Below, piece after piece: positions 56,281-64,000 of a DNA stretch of 64,000 nt (position 1 is its first letter; each line of letters begins with the position of its first letter). The notes under the pieces are model-generated. The model saw only the letters and a program-made list of their open reading frames with translations, did not search any database and had not been told where the DNA came from. The position numbers were made by a program, and so were the translations under genes. The DNA comes from Boothiomyces macroporosus (lineage: Eukaryota > Chytridiomycota > Chytridiomycetes > Rhizophydiales > Terramycetaceae), in the NCBI GenBank assembly GCA_027604185.1, contig JADGKB010000002.1, positions 186,001 through 250,000 of the forward strand, written 5' to 3'.

Positions 56281-57708
56281 ATGCTGGCAACAGATAGAAA
56301 TAGAAAAGATCCTGATAATGGGTGGAAATTCTCTCAATGCTTTGGGGAAAAGGCCGAATCGAACGATATTGTTGAAGGTACCGTTTTTTAATGTAGCGGA
56401 TATAATTACTGCAGTGCAATTTGACCACACTGGGGACTACCTTGCAACAGGAGACTATGGCGGAAGAATTGTTTTGTTTGAGCGTAATGATGGAGTACGT
56501 TGACTTAATCGTAGAAGAAGGCTTGTGAGTATAGATTTTTGGCGGAATTCCAGTCGCATTTGGGTGAATTTGATTATTTAAAGTCTTGCGATATTGAAGA
56601 GAGGATTAATAGGATCGCATGGTTAAAGAGATCCAACAATGCACATATGCTGCTCTCTACAAATGATAAGACGATCAAGTTGTGGAAAATATCCTCGAAA
56701 TCAATCAGAGCTGTCGCAGAAAACAACCTTGGGAGCGGGTCCAGGCCAAGTAGTGTCAGTGAATTGAAACTGCCAAAGTCCATTCATCACGACACCATTT
56801 ATATATCCAATCCAAAGCGGATTTACCAAAATGCTCACCAGTACAATATAAATGCGATATCAGTAAATTCTGATGGAGAGCACTTTATCTCGTCAGATGA
56901 CTTGAGAGTTATGTTGTGGAATATGGATATTACCCAAGAGTGCTTTAGTAACTGTTGCCTTACTTTAGATATCGTGGATTTGAAACAGGACATTTATGAC
57001 GATTCTACAGACTTTATTACTTGCTCAGAAATGCATCCAATTTCATGCAATATGCTGTGTTACTCAACTGCTAGGGGGAAACTCAGGCTGTTGGATATGA
57101 GACAAGACAATTCTGCTGATGATAGGGCTAAAGGTATTTAGTGTTAATGCAGTGTTTGAAAACCCAGCTGACAGTAAATCCTTCTTTAGTGATGTTGTGG
57201 CATCAGTGTCAGATGTAAAGTTTTCTCCAGATGGCAGACACATGATTGCCAGAGACTACATGACAATCAAGCTCTGGGATTTGCATATGGAGAGCCAACC
57301 TATTAAAACCATGAGCATTCATGACCATCTGGAAAGTAAATTCTGTGATTTGTATGACAATGATGTGATTTTTGATAGATTTGGTGTAAACTTTTCTGGA
57401 GACGGAACGTAAGCATTATTAACTATAGTCAAGCTGTAACTGGTAGCTACTCCAACTTTTTCCATGCTTTCAACATGAAGAATGACACTGATACAATTCT
57501 GCAAGCTGACAAGTCAATGTTCAGACCTAGGGCGATTGGATCCAAAGAAATCAGTCCCGCTGAGCAGTCATTATTACGCAGAAAAGAGTTTTTCGATGTT
57601 GAAAAGCTTGATTACAACCGAAGAATATTCCACACCTCATGGCATCCAAAAGAAGACACAATCGCCTTGGCTGCAACTAATAACTTATTTCTTTTCCACA
57701 AGAATTGA
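56281..57708 (+). CDS. CDC55: Protein phosphatase 2A regulatory subunit B (B55/CDC55)
   Basis: About 449 residues forming the seven-bladed WD40 propeller of B55 subunits, which steer PP2A to substrates in mitotic exit and signalling. Text: [120 protein letters not shown] and [12 protein letters not shown]. Introns: 56378-56396, 56495-56514, 57134-57152, 57409-57428. The first residues ([10 protein letters not shown]) are family-atypical but the conserved part begins soon after. Only 106 bp separate it from ICT1. Confidence 0.95.
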
Positions 57709-57752
57709 AAGAATCTTTCAGACCTCATATTAAACTGATATTTAAAACCAAT

Positions 57753-58448
57753 TTATTCAAGTTTCATCTTTCTACGTCTGGTATTGATGAACCAATTATT
57801 AACTTGGGTGAAAGTCATGCCACAAGTCTTTGCCAACTCTTCCTTCTCGCGTTTATTTGGGTACGCTGTGTTTTCATTAATCCAGTCATATAGATAATCC
57901 AGTACTTGGTCGCTAAAGTTTACTCTAGACTTGAATTTGGACGGCTTTTTTAAAAACCGCTGCTTTTTCTTTGTTTTAAAAATAGGAGGATTGACTACGC
58001 TGTCTACCAGGTAACTGCTTTGTAGTGCAGTCGGGAATAAATCTTCAATATTTTCTAGGACTAGTATTCCACTTGAATCAAGAATACTTTGTGATTCTAA
58101 TTCCAGAGGCTCCTCTGAATTGTTTGATGGCCCAATCAGTTGGATATTGGTATTGGATAAATCTTCTTTCCATTTGCTAAAGGACATGTCGCTGATTTCA
58201 CAATACTTGTTTGTTAAACTTACTGAATCTATTTTTGTGGCAACCAGTCGAGTGATTTGATCAATAGTAATCACAATCAGAGCATTTGTATATTCAACGG
58301 TAGTGTATTTTGCCCCAGAGGACACAAACTCACAGTAAAATTCTTGAAGGAGGGATAGAGTTGCGTGCAATTCTTGCATTGAGGCTGTTTTCAAGTCATT
58401 TCGCAGTGCAATGAGAGATTTGTAAAACTCCAATTGTCGATTGTTCAT
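57753..58448 (-). CDS. TALE-class homeodomain protein
   Basis: 231 residues, no introns. The C-terminal homeodomain has the TALE three-residue extension and ends with FTQVNNWFINTRRRKMKLE (helix 3 with WFINTRRR), preceded by VLDYLYDWINENTAYPNKRE and KEELAKTCGMT. The long N-terminal region is helical (MNNRQLEFYKSLIALRNDLK) and without a known domain. TALE proteins in fungi include mating-type and developmental regulators; which one this is cannot be read. The protein stops only a few residues after the homeodomain. Start at the ATG ending 58448. Confidence 0.88.
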   Translation of the reverse strand: MNNRQLEFYKSLIALRNDLKTASMQELHATLSLLQEFYCEFVSSGAKYTTVEYTNALIVITIDQITRLVATKIDSVSLTNKYCEISDMSFSKWKEDLSNTNIQLIGPSNNSEEPLELESQSILDSSGILVLENIEDLFPTALQSSYLVDSVVNPPIFKTKKKQRFLKKPSKFKSRVNFSDQVLDYLYDWINENTAYPNKREKEELAKTCGMTFTQVNNWFINTRRRKMKLE

Positions 58449-58485
58449 TGGTTTGAAATGACTTTGAAATTCACTGTTGTTTTTA

Positions 58486-58734
58486 ATGGTGGTGTGGCTG
58501 ATGAACGCGCAATACAATGATTTTAACAAGCTTCCAGTTAGGAAATTTCTTCAAATGCTTGTTAATGTCAAGTTCATTAATGCTGAATTGAGCGGTGAAA
58601 TTGAATCGGGTTTTGAATGGTATCTCTGCACCCGTAGCAAAAGACTGGATCAATCATTAGCAATAATTCAAGATGAAACGAATCCAAAGCGGAACTTTTT
58701 TCTGTATTTCACTAAGATAGTGGTGACACTCTGA
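58486..58734 (+). CDS. Small hypothetical protein
   Basis: 82 residues from the ATG at 58486 (or 67 from the ATG at 58501, MNAQYNDFNKLPVRKFLQML). Composition is protein-like (VKFINAELSGEIESGFEWYL) but I recognise no family. Divergent from the TALE gene with 37 bp between starts. The last codons could be replaced by a 21-nt intron at about 58714-58734, which would add nine residues and then stop; undecided. Function unknown. Confidence 0.45.
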   Translation: MVVWLMNAQYNDFNKLPVRKFLQMLVNVKFINAELSGEIESGFEWYLCTRSKRLDQSLAIIQDETNPKRNFFLYFTKIVVTL

Positions 58735-59040
58735 AAGTAGCTTGTCTTGTGGCAGCTTTGCAATTCTCGTTGATTCCTACTTTTAATCACAAAGTTGCTA
58801 GTTTCCAAATGGATTTAAAACGCAACATATACAACGAAAGGTAAATCCATTGGTCTCTAAATGTTTACCATATCCCTAACATCCACACTCATTGTGCAAG
58901 TGACTGTTTGTGTGTAATTATGCTATCATAGTTAATTGTCTAGATCCAGACAATGATATCAGATCATTATCCTCAAAAACAATCAACAGAAAATCACATA
59001 TAAAACGCTTTGAAAAAAAGGCCCCATTCAAAGCAGTAGA
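58735..59040. other. 306-bp intergenic gap
   Basis: No supported gene. Contains a short inverted repeat around 58941-58958 (TTGTCTAGATCCAGACAA) and is otherwise AT-rich, leading into the start of the seven-helix gene. Confidence 0.4.
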
Positions 59041-60099
59041 ATGTCAACATTGGCAAAATGCGTCTCTTTCATTTTTCAACCATTAGCGATTCTATTTAGC
59101 GTGTACTCTGTAGTAATGATTCCAAAATTCATTAAAAACAAAAAACTGGCAGCTTTCGCTATTGTATTTGAAATTATCAATATCACTTATCAGGTACTTG
59201 GAATAATTAGCACCGCAAGTGGTGGAGAGATGATTTTCATTATAAAGAATTACATGTCACATGGAATGTGTCTGGGCATTGCAATTCTAAATGTACAAAT
59301 CTTATCGCTATTTAGCGTTCTTTTACCATCACTAACTGCCAGAAGAATCAATCTTTTTAGGGTAGCATGGGTGATATTCTATTTGCTCACATTGTTCCAA
59401 AATATCGCACTTGATCCACAATTTGCTACAGTAATCAATTATTGACATAGACAAACTATCTTGCAAAGCTAATATTCTTGTCTTTTGGATGGTTTGTAGT
59501 TCTCTACGACAAGTACTCTTTTCGTTAACGACAGCATCCAAGGAATTTACCTTACGAAAATGATTTATACTGCAAGTAAAAACAAAACTGAGAAACTCGA
59601 GATATCGTTCAGAGAGAGCCTGATGCTGAATATTGTTATTGTCTTCATGGACTGGCTGGGTGTCTCAATGGCAATGATGATGACATTTGGCAACAAAGAC
59701 TACCTGGAAATTTATATCATCATGTTTGATGTAGTAGTAGGAAATCATGTATCCCTATTGGTCCAGCTCTTTAAAAAGATTGTAAAGTTGAAGTTCATAG
59801 ACAAAATAGCGAATTCTGTGAGATCCATGAATAGCGTATCTCAATCACAAAAGAATGCAATCGCAGAGTCTGTAGTGTGCCCAATGAATGAAGGAGAAAG
59901 CCAAATGAAAGGGGACACGCTGAAACCGCTGTCTCCAGTCCCTCCAGAGTCAATCCTAAAATCTGCACTAAGCAAAAGCAAAAGGGTGGTTGAAAAAGGT
60001 GTCTCGTTTTCAACAGTTGATGTTTCCAAGTATAGCTCGCCAAATGTTCCAAGACATCCAGAGCAGGCACTGCCCAATCCAAATACTAATAAAAGCTAG
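59041..60099 (+). CDS. Orphan seven-transmembrane protein
   Basis: About 338 residues. Joining three exons across introns 59431-59450 and 59513-59534 gives seven hydrophobic segments: FIFQPLAILFSVYSVVMIP, AFAIVFEIINITYQVLGI, GIAILNVQILSLFSVLL, VAWVIFYLLTLFQNIAL, LAKLIFLSFGWFVVLY, NIVIVFMDWLGVSMAMMM and IYIIMFDVVVGNHVSLL, then a Ser/Pro-rich cytosolic tail of about 110 residues. The seven-helix count and tail suggest a GPCR-like receptor, but no family motif is visible. It lies directly before the CatSper-like channel and a cAR-type GPCR on the same strand. Confidence 0.7.
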
Positions 60100-60214
60100 G
60101 TAACAATATTTGAGTTTTAGAAGCACCACATATCGCCGTATTTCAAAGTTAAGATGAATAGCACTCCAACAAGAGTGTCATCCATCAATTGTTAAACTTC
60201 GCGTAAACAAACAA

Positions 60215-61420
60215 ATGGTAAATGCCGTGAAATTCATCATCTCAAGAGTAATTGGAATTAATATAGTCTAAAAGATTATATCGGGTTTTTAGAAACTTTG
60301 AAGTTACCCTGGAGGATAGTTGGCCTAAATTTAATCAAGCAATATCAGAATCAAGTTGGTACAACCAGATAATGTTTCTAATAGTGTTGTTGGATTCAGT
60401 TTTGATAATATACATGTCGCAACAAGCTGCTCAAAGTGAGAATTGGCAGCTAAAGGCAACCTTTAGCTATTTTACAGTGGTGTTTCTTGGGAATTACATG
60501 GTAGATTTAGTCATACGAGTCAGCGCCCAGCTTAAAGGATTCTTTAAATCATTATACAACATTATAGACATTATGGTGATTGCCATTTATTTGACTTCGT
60601 GGATTATTGATCAGACCTATCCATATTACATTTCAAATGTTGGAATTCGCGTAATACGGGGATTGAAAATTCTGCGTCTTATTAGAATCATTCCAGCAAT
60701 TAGAAGTTTAGAACTAGTAGTAAATGCCTTGCTGTACACCATGCGAACAGCTGTGCTCGATGTTATTGTACTTGCTTTGATGATTATGTTCTGTTTGGGG
60801 GTGCTTGGGCATTTCATGTTTGGAACAGACCCATCAAGAACGCCTGCTTACAATAGTTGGTCTGGTCTAGGAAGTTCTTTCATGACCATTTGGGTATATA
60901 TCTGTGGGGATGGCTGGCTTCCATACCAAGACCAGCTACGACTTTCTGGATACACTGCGAGCGAGGCTTTCTCTATCCTTTTAATATACCTGGGCAACGT
61001 GATCATATCCAATTTATTTATTGGGGTAATTTCACAGAATATATACGAAGCTTCGCAAACAGAAAGGCTGGCGCAGTTGGCAGCACAAAAGGAAGCAAGA
61101 TTGGCTAAGCGAGAGCTGTTCTTTAGGAAACAACAGAGGGATTTGATGCAGTTGCTGCAGCAAAAGACATCGAAAAACGGAGGATTTCAAGATATCATTA
61201 GAAACCTCGCTGGTGCTCTCCGGCATGACGAAATTGTACGTGTTAAAACACTTCCTATGGATTTGTTATGGCTGGAAACATTTGTAGTTACATTGCATTA
61301 CCATGAAAATACCATGTTTCGATGTCAACAGTCGCATTTTGCCATTGCACAGGCACTCGCAGAATATGGTAAATTTTACTAACAACAGTTGATCAGAGGT
61401 TACAAAAGAAAGAAGTTTAG
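60215..61420 (+). CDS. CatSper-like single-domain voltage-gated cation channel
   Basis: About 388 residues: one six-helix domain, N-terminus and C-terminal coiled coil. S4 (GIRVIRGLKILRLIRIIPAI) has regularly spaced arginines; S5 follows with VLDVIVLALMIMFCLGVLGH, and S6 with IYLGNVIISNLFIGVISQN. The pore loop reads FMTIWVYICGDGWLPY, close to the T-x-D-x-W filter of CatSper calcium channels but with Cys in the T position. After S6 a helix (ERLAQLAAQKEARLAKREL) resembles CatSper tails. Introns: 60248-60266 and 61369-61388. CatSper genes are tied to flagellated cells and have been reported in flagellated fungi, which fits DRC4 and DRC9 here. Confidence 0.8.
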
Positions 61421-61711
61421 TTGGCTTGGTAATATATTCTTTATGTTTCATTGAAAAGCCTATAAGCAATTACCAAGTTCCGTGAAATTTTGATTGATGT
61501 TGGGCGCGAACAGTCATGAATCAAATACAATGAGTTGATGAAAAATCAAGAGCTATCCAAGCTGGGGATTCCTACTCTGGGTTTCAATTATATAACATTT
61601 GGACTGTGAACCAAAAGGATTGCAAGTGAAACAGTTTGAAACAATGAGCTCTGCCCCGAACCAAAATGGAAATGGAAGTTTTTCCAAACGAAAAGTTGAC
61701 TAAACAAATAC

Positions 61712-62917
61712 ATGGGATTCACCCAAGATGAATTAAATATCCTGCTTGCAGTAGTGCGGAGTGCTGCTACGTTAGGTTTCAAGCATCTAATATTAGGCTT
61801 TATTGGAGTACTGTTGATGACAATAATGTTTTTCAATTCACACAAATCTTTCAGTAACCCAACAGGAAGAATTATAGTGGCGGTCACGATTTGCGATTTG
61901 ATAGATTCAGCTCTACAATTTGCTGGCAGATTTCCAATAAGCTCGGGAATCAAAAGCTTCAGTTGCCAAGCTCAGGGATTCATGATTTCACAAGTGTTCA
62001 TGACTCAATGGTTGCTTGGATTCACAATCACCTTATATATCCTGTTGATCATCTTCTTCAATTTCAAAGTTAGTGCAATTAAACGCTGGGAATCTACAAT
62101 AATATCTCTGTGTATCATATTACCCCTTCCACTGTCATTCATTATCCTGTTTTCAAAGCCAGATGGTGTCAATTCGTTGATCGGAGATGCCGACTTGTAA
62201 TTTTGGATTAACTGTAGTTGGTGCTGGATATCCTCAGAACACTACTCTGTGTACCAAGTGGGTTTGGGTTTGCTACCAAATATAGCCATAATAGTTGGCG
62301 AAACCCTTTCTTTCTTTGCAATCGCTCTCACTATTGCTGGTAACAGTGAAGAGTATGTCGTTTCTAATTTTAGAATTCAGGAAATGCTTTCCAAACCGTA
62401 CAAGCGGTATATCATTACAAGAATGCTGGCTTATATGATTGCATTCTGGATTATCTGGGCACCAACATTAATTAATAGAATTGCAGAATACACCATTGGA
62501 CAGCCAGTATTCATACTAGCAATGATAAATGCTGCTACAACACCTGGACAAGGCTTCATTCACTTTTTGGTGTTCTTGATTACATGGTAACTTTTAATTT
62601 ACGATAGGTATTTATCTCCGTTGGTCAGATATCCAGATTCGACACCTCTATCGGACAAAGATTCCGAACATCAGATGTACCAAAATCCATATACCAACTA
62701 CTCTGATACATTCGATAACGGCTTTGATAGCATTACTGTTCTCAACACTGTAATGAATTCGTTACCTCCTTTAGAAGGGCTACCAAATAGACGAATGTCA
62801 ATTGTAGTTCACGATGCTGGCCGTAGAAGTTTAGATCAAGCAACAGATAGAACAAGTTTAGATGAATTGGATGGTGTAAGCAAGTTTAGAGAAAGCCACA
62901 GGCATTCGGTTGCTTAG
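61712..62917 (+). CDS. cAR/class E-type seven-helix receptor
   Basis: About 387 residues. Seven hydrophobic segments are followed by a polar tail with many Ser/Thr. In the extracellular loop before helix 5, after the 21-nt intron 62197-62217, the text DFWCWISSEHYS carries the WCWI motif of the Dictyostelium cAMP-receptor family; an early GRIIVAVTICDLIDSA fits helix 2. The second intron, 62587-62607, joins helix 7 to the tail. Such receptors sense extracellular small molecules through heterotrimeric G proteins; some are found in fungi. Ligand unknown. Third consecutive plus-strand membrane protein after the orphan seven-helix protein and CatSper-like channel. Confidence 0.8.
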
Positions 62918-62955
62918 TTCCATAAAGTGATAAAATATATAATTTCTCTTGTACT

Positions 62956-64000
62956 TTATTCGAGCATGACCCAAGTGCGGTTGATTGTTGCTAAAAGATC
63001 CCCAGGGAATTGGTATTGTAAGAAACCACAATACGAAATTACCGCTTTAAACCTTTCTTTAATGTCAACAAGCATTTTTTCCTTGTCTGTAGTTTTTGAC
63101 TGCTTGATTTGATGATAGGTTTGAGATAGGGCGTTGGTGACTGATAATAAAAGATTTGGAAGTACTTTTGCAATATTGTCATCCAAAGCAGAAAAGGAAT
63201 TCGCCTTGTTTCTGACCAGTGTAATGTCATTTGAAGATGGAATCAGATCCAATTCGTAGAACAGCTTGAGGGCAGACTTGAATTCCTTTTGATCATACAA
63301 ATGTTTGAACTTTGCCAAATTGATTAATGTCTTGCAAGTGTTGGTAATTCGGAGATCCAACATTGATGCTTGCTGAGGGCGAGAATAATAAAATGCCAAG
63401 ATTCCTTCCGCAGTTGCAACGGGGTTGCTGATGTTGCCAAAGAGAGTGTTTTCAGAAGTGTGGATAGTGCTTGGAACATCTCCAGACAAAATAGTCTCTC
63501 CAATTTTTCTAATCAATAATTCAATAACTTTGTTTGGTTGTCCGCATAGATTGTACATTTCCAAAGCGTCCTTATATCTCCCTTCTAGATCACACTGCTC
63601 TGCTGCTGGCAGAACAATTCTATCCAAGAATTCTTGATCGCTTTCCAGATGGATCAACTTGCGATGCTTTTCGATTGTACCCGCAGTTCTACCGTGGCCA
63701 TCAGAATGCATTTCTCCCAGCAACTTTGGAGTCTTTGAGGCGTTGGTGATAAGTTCTTTGATAATAGAGTAGGTATATCTAGTGTATTCCTTTCCACTTT
63801 CCCACAGTTGTTTGTTTTGGTTGGGAGGAACTGCGCTATCAAGCGGCTTACCAAACAATCCAATCAAATAAACGTAATGTAACGCATCAATAGGGTCAGA
63901 TTGAATCCAGTCTTTAGCAAATACATTCATTAGCTTTGCAAAGTGCAAATAGTTTACTTCATATTCGACGTTTGAAATTTTCAATTTCAAGGTAGAGATC
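62956..64000 (-). CDS. NIC96: Nucleoporin NUP93/NIC96, C-terminal part (runs off right edge)
   Basis: C-terminal 347 residues of NUP93/Nic96, a linker nucleoporin of the inner ring. Text: WIQSDPIDALHYVYLIGLFG, SIIKELITNASKTPKLLGEM, LDRIVLPAAEQCDLEGRYKD and ALEMYNLCGQPNKVIELL, all typical of the Nic96 helical domain. No intron occurs in this part. The frame is open to base 64000, so the N-terminus lies outside the window. With NUP133 this makes two scaffold nucleoporins within 50 kb. Confidence 0.92.
   Translation of the reverse strand, partial: ISTLKLKISNVEYEVNYLHFAKLMNVFAKDWIQSDPIDALHYVYLIGLFGKPLDSAVPPNQNKQLWESGKEYTRYTYSIIKELITNASKTPKLLGEMHSDGHGRTAGTIEKHRKLIHLESDQEFLDRIVLPAAEQCDLEGRYKDALEMYNLCGQPNKVIELLIRKIGETILSGDVPSTIHTSENTLFGNISNPVATAEGILAFYYSRPQQASMLDLRITNTCKTLINLAKFKHLYDQKEFKSALKLFYELDLIPSSNDITLVRNKANSFSALDDNIAKVLPNLLLSVTNALSQTYHQIKQSKTTDKEKMLVDIKERFKAVISYCGFLQYQFPGDLLATINRTWVMLE

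Noticed and set aside
59795..60082. Minus-strand frames opposite the tail of the seven-helix protein
   Set aside because: Cys/Leu-rich shadow of the Ser/Pro-rich tail; no start context or neighbours to support it.
1..64000. Stop-codon reassignment or programmed frameshifting as the cause of the many interrupted frames
   Set aside because: The breaks always coincide with GT...AG segments of 19-25 nt, both in-frame and frame-shifting, and TAA, TAG and TGA all end genes at family-typical positions. Introns explain everything more simply.
1..64000. Prokaryotic or organellar origin
   Set aside because: Introns, nucleoporins, signalosome, spliceosome and peroxisomal genes make this nuclear eukaryotic DNA; no ribosome-binding sites or operons are seen.

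Overview
This is a eukaryotic nuclear window, very gene-dense (about 45 genes in 64 kb, on both strands, often under 100 bp apart) and fairly AT-rich, using the standard genetic code (TAA, TAG and TGA all end genes). Almost every gene is cut by tiny introns. I rebuilt about 125 introns by eye; all are 19-25 nt, nearly all begin GTA/GTT, carry a TAA/TAAT-like branch motif a few bases upstream, and end TAG/CAG/AAG. Every complete coding sequence rebuilt this way is divisible by three and restores the expected protein family. The gene content is that of a flagellated fungus or close fungal relative (zoosporic fungus, Cryptomycota/Rozella-like or aphelid-like). Fungal-type genes are an Lrg1-like LIM-LIM-LIM-RhoGAP, a two-domain FEX fluoride exporter, ERG28, HMG-CoA reductase with a sterol-sensing domain, an Osm1-type fumarate reductase and a myosin II regulatory light chain. 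They sit beside axonemal dynein regulatory complex subunits (DRC4, DRC9), a CatSper-like channel and a cyclic-nucleotide-gated channel. The taxon is my inference; no species can be named from this alone. LAYOUT. 1-7400: VPS10 sorting receptor (cut by the window edge), DRC4 head-to-head with a CNG-type channel, PRP40, dUTPase. 7400-14200: a small acidic protein, a Sel1-repeat protein, cyclin L, a peroxisomal ABCD half-transporter, SNX3, DRC9. 14200-23100: NUP133, LIM-RhoGAP, a serine-less mitochondrial ACP-like protein, TRM1. 23100-33400: a large secreted G8/PbH1 protein with probable GPI anchor, a CaMK-type kinase, BCS1, a coiled-coil FYVE protein, a TMLH/BBOX-type dioxygenase, lipoyl synthase, a small membrane protein. 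33400-38700: HMG-CoA reductase and fumarate reductase fused to cytochrome b5. 38700-41600: a gene-poor stretch around a fungal-type homeobox gene. 41600-50200: mitochondrial ribosomal mS23, RED-like splicing factor, GFA-fold protein, an unknown gene, RPP21, DNA polymerase alpha. 50200-57700: an unknown gene, myosin light chain, FEX, CSN2, ERG28, a broken coding remnant, ICT1 (with a 9-nt microexon), PP2A B subunit. 57700-64000: TALE homeobox gene, a small hypothetical, an orphan seven-helix protein, a CatSper-like channel, a cAR-type GPCR, and the C-terminus of NUP93/NIC96 running off the right edge. HOW THE GENES FIT. Several genes belong to zoospore motility and sensing (DRC4, DRC9, CNG channel, CatSper-like channel, two seven-helix proteins). 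Mitochondrial upkeep is represented by BCS1, lipoyl synthase, the ACP-like protein, ICT1 and mS23. ERG28 and HMG-CoA reductase serve sterol synthesis. NUP133 and NUP93 belong to the nuclear pore, PRP40, RED and cyclin L to splicing or its coupling to transcription, TRM1 and RPP21 to tRNA maturation. I found no tRNA, rRNA, snRNA, CRISPR array or intact transposon.
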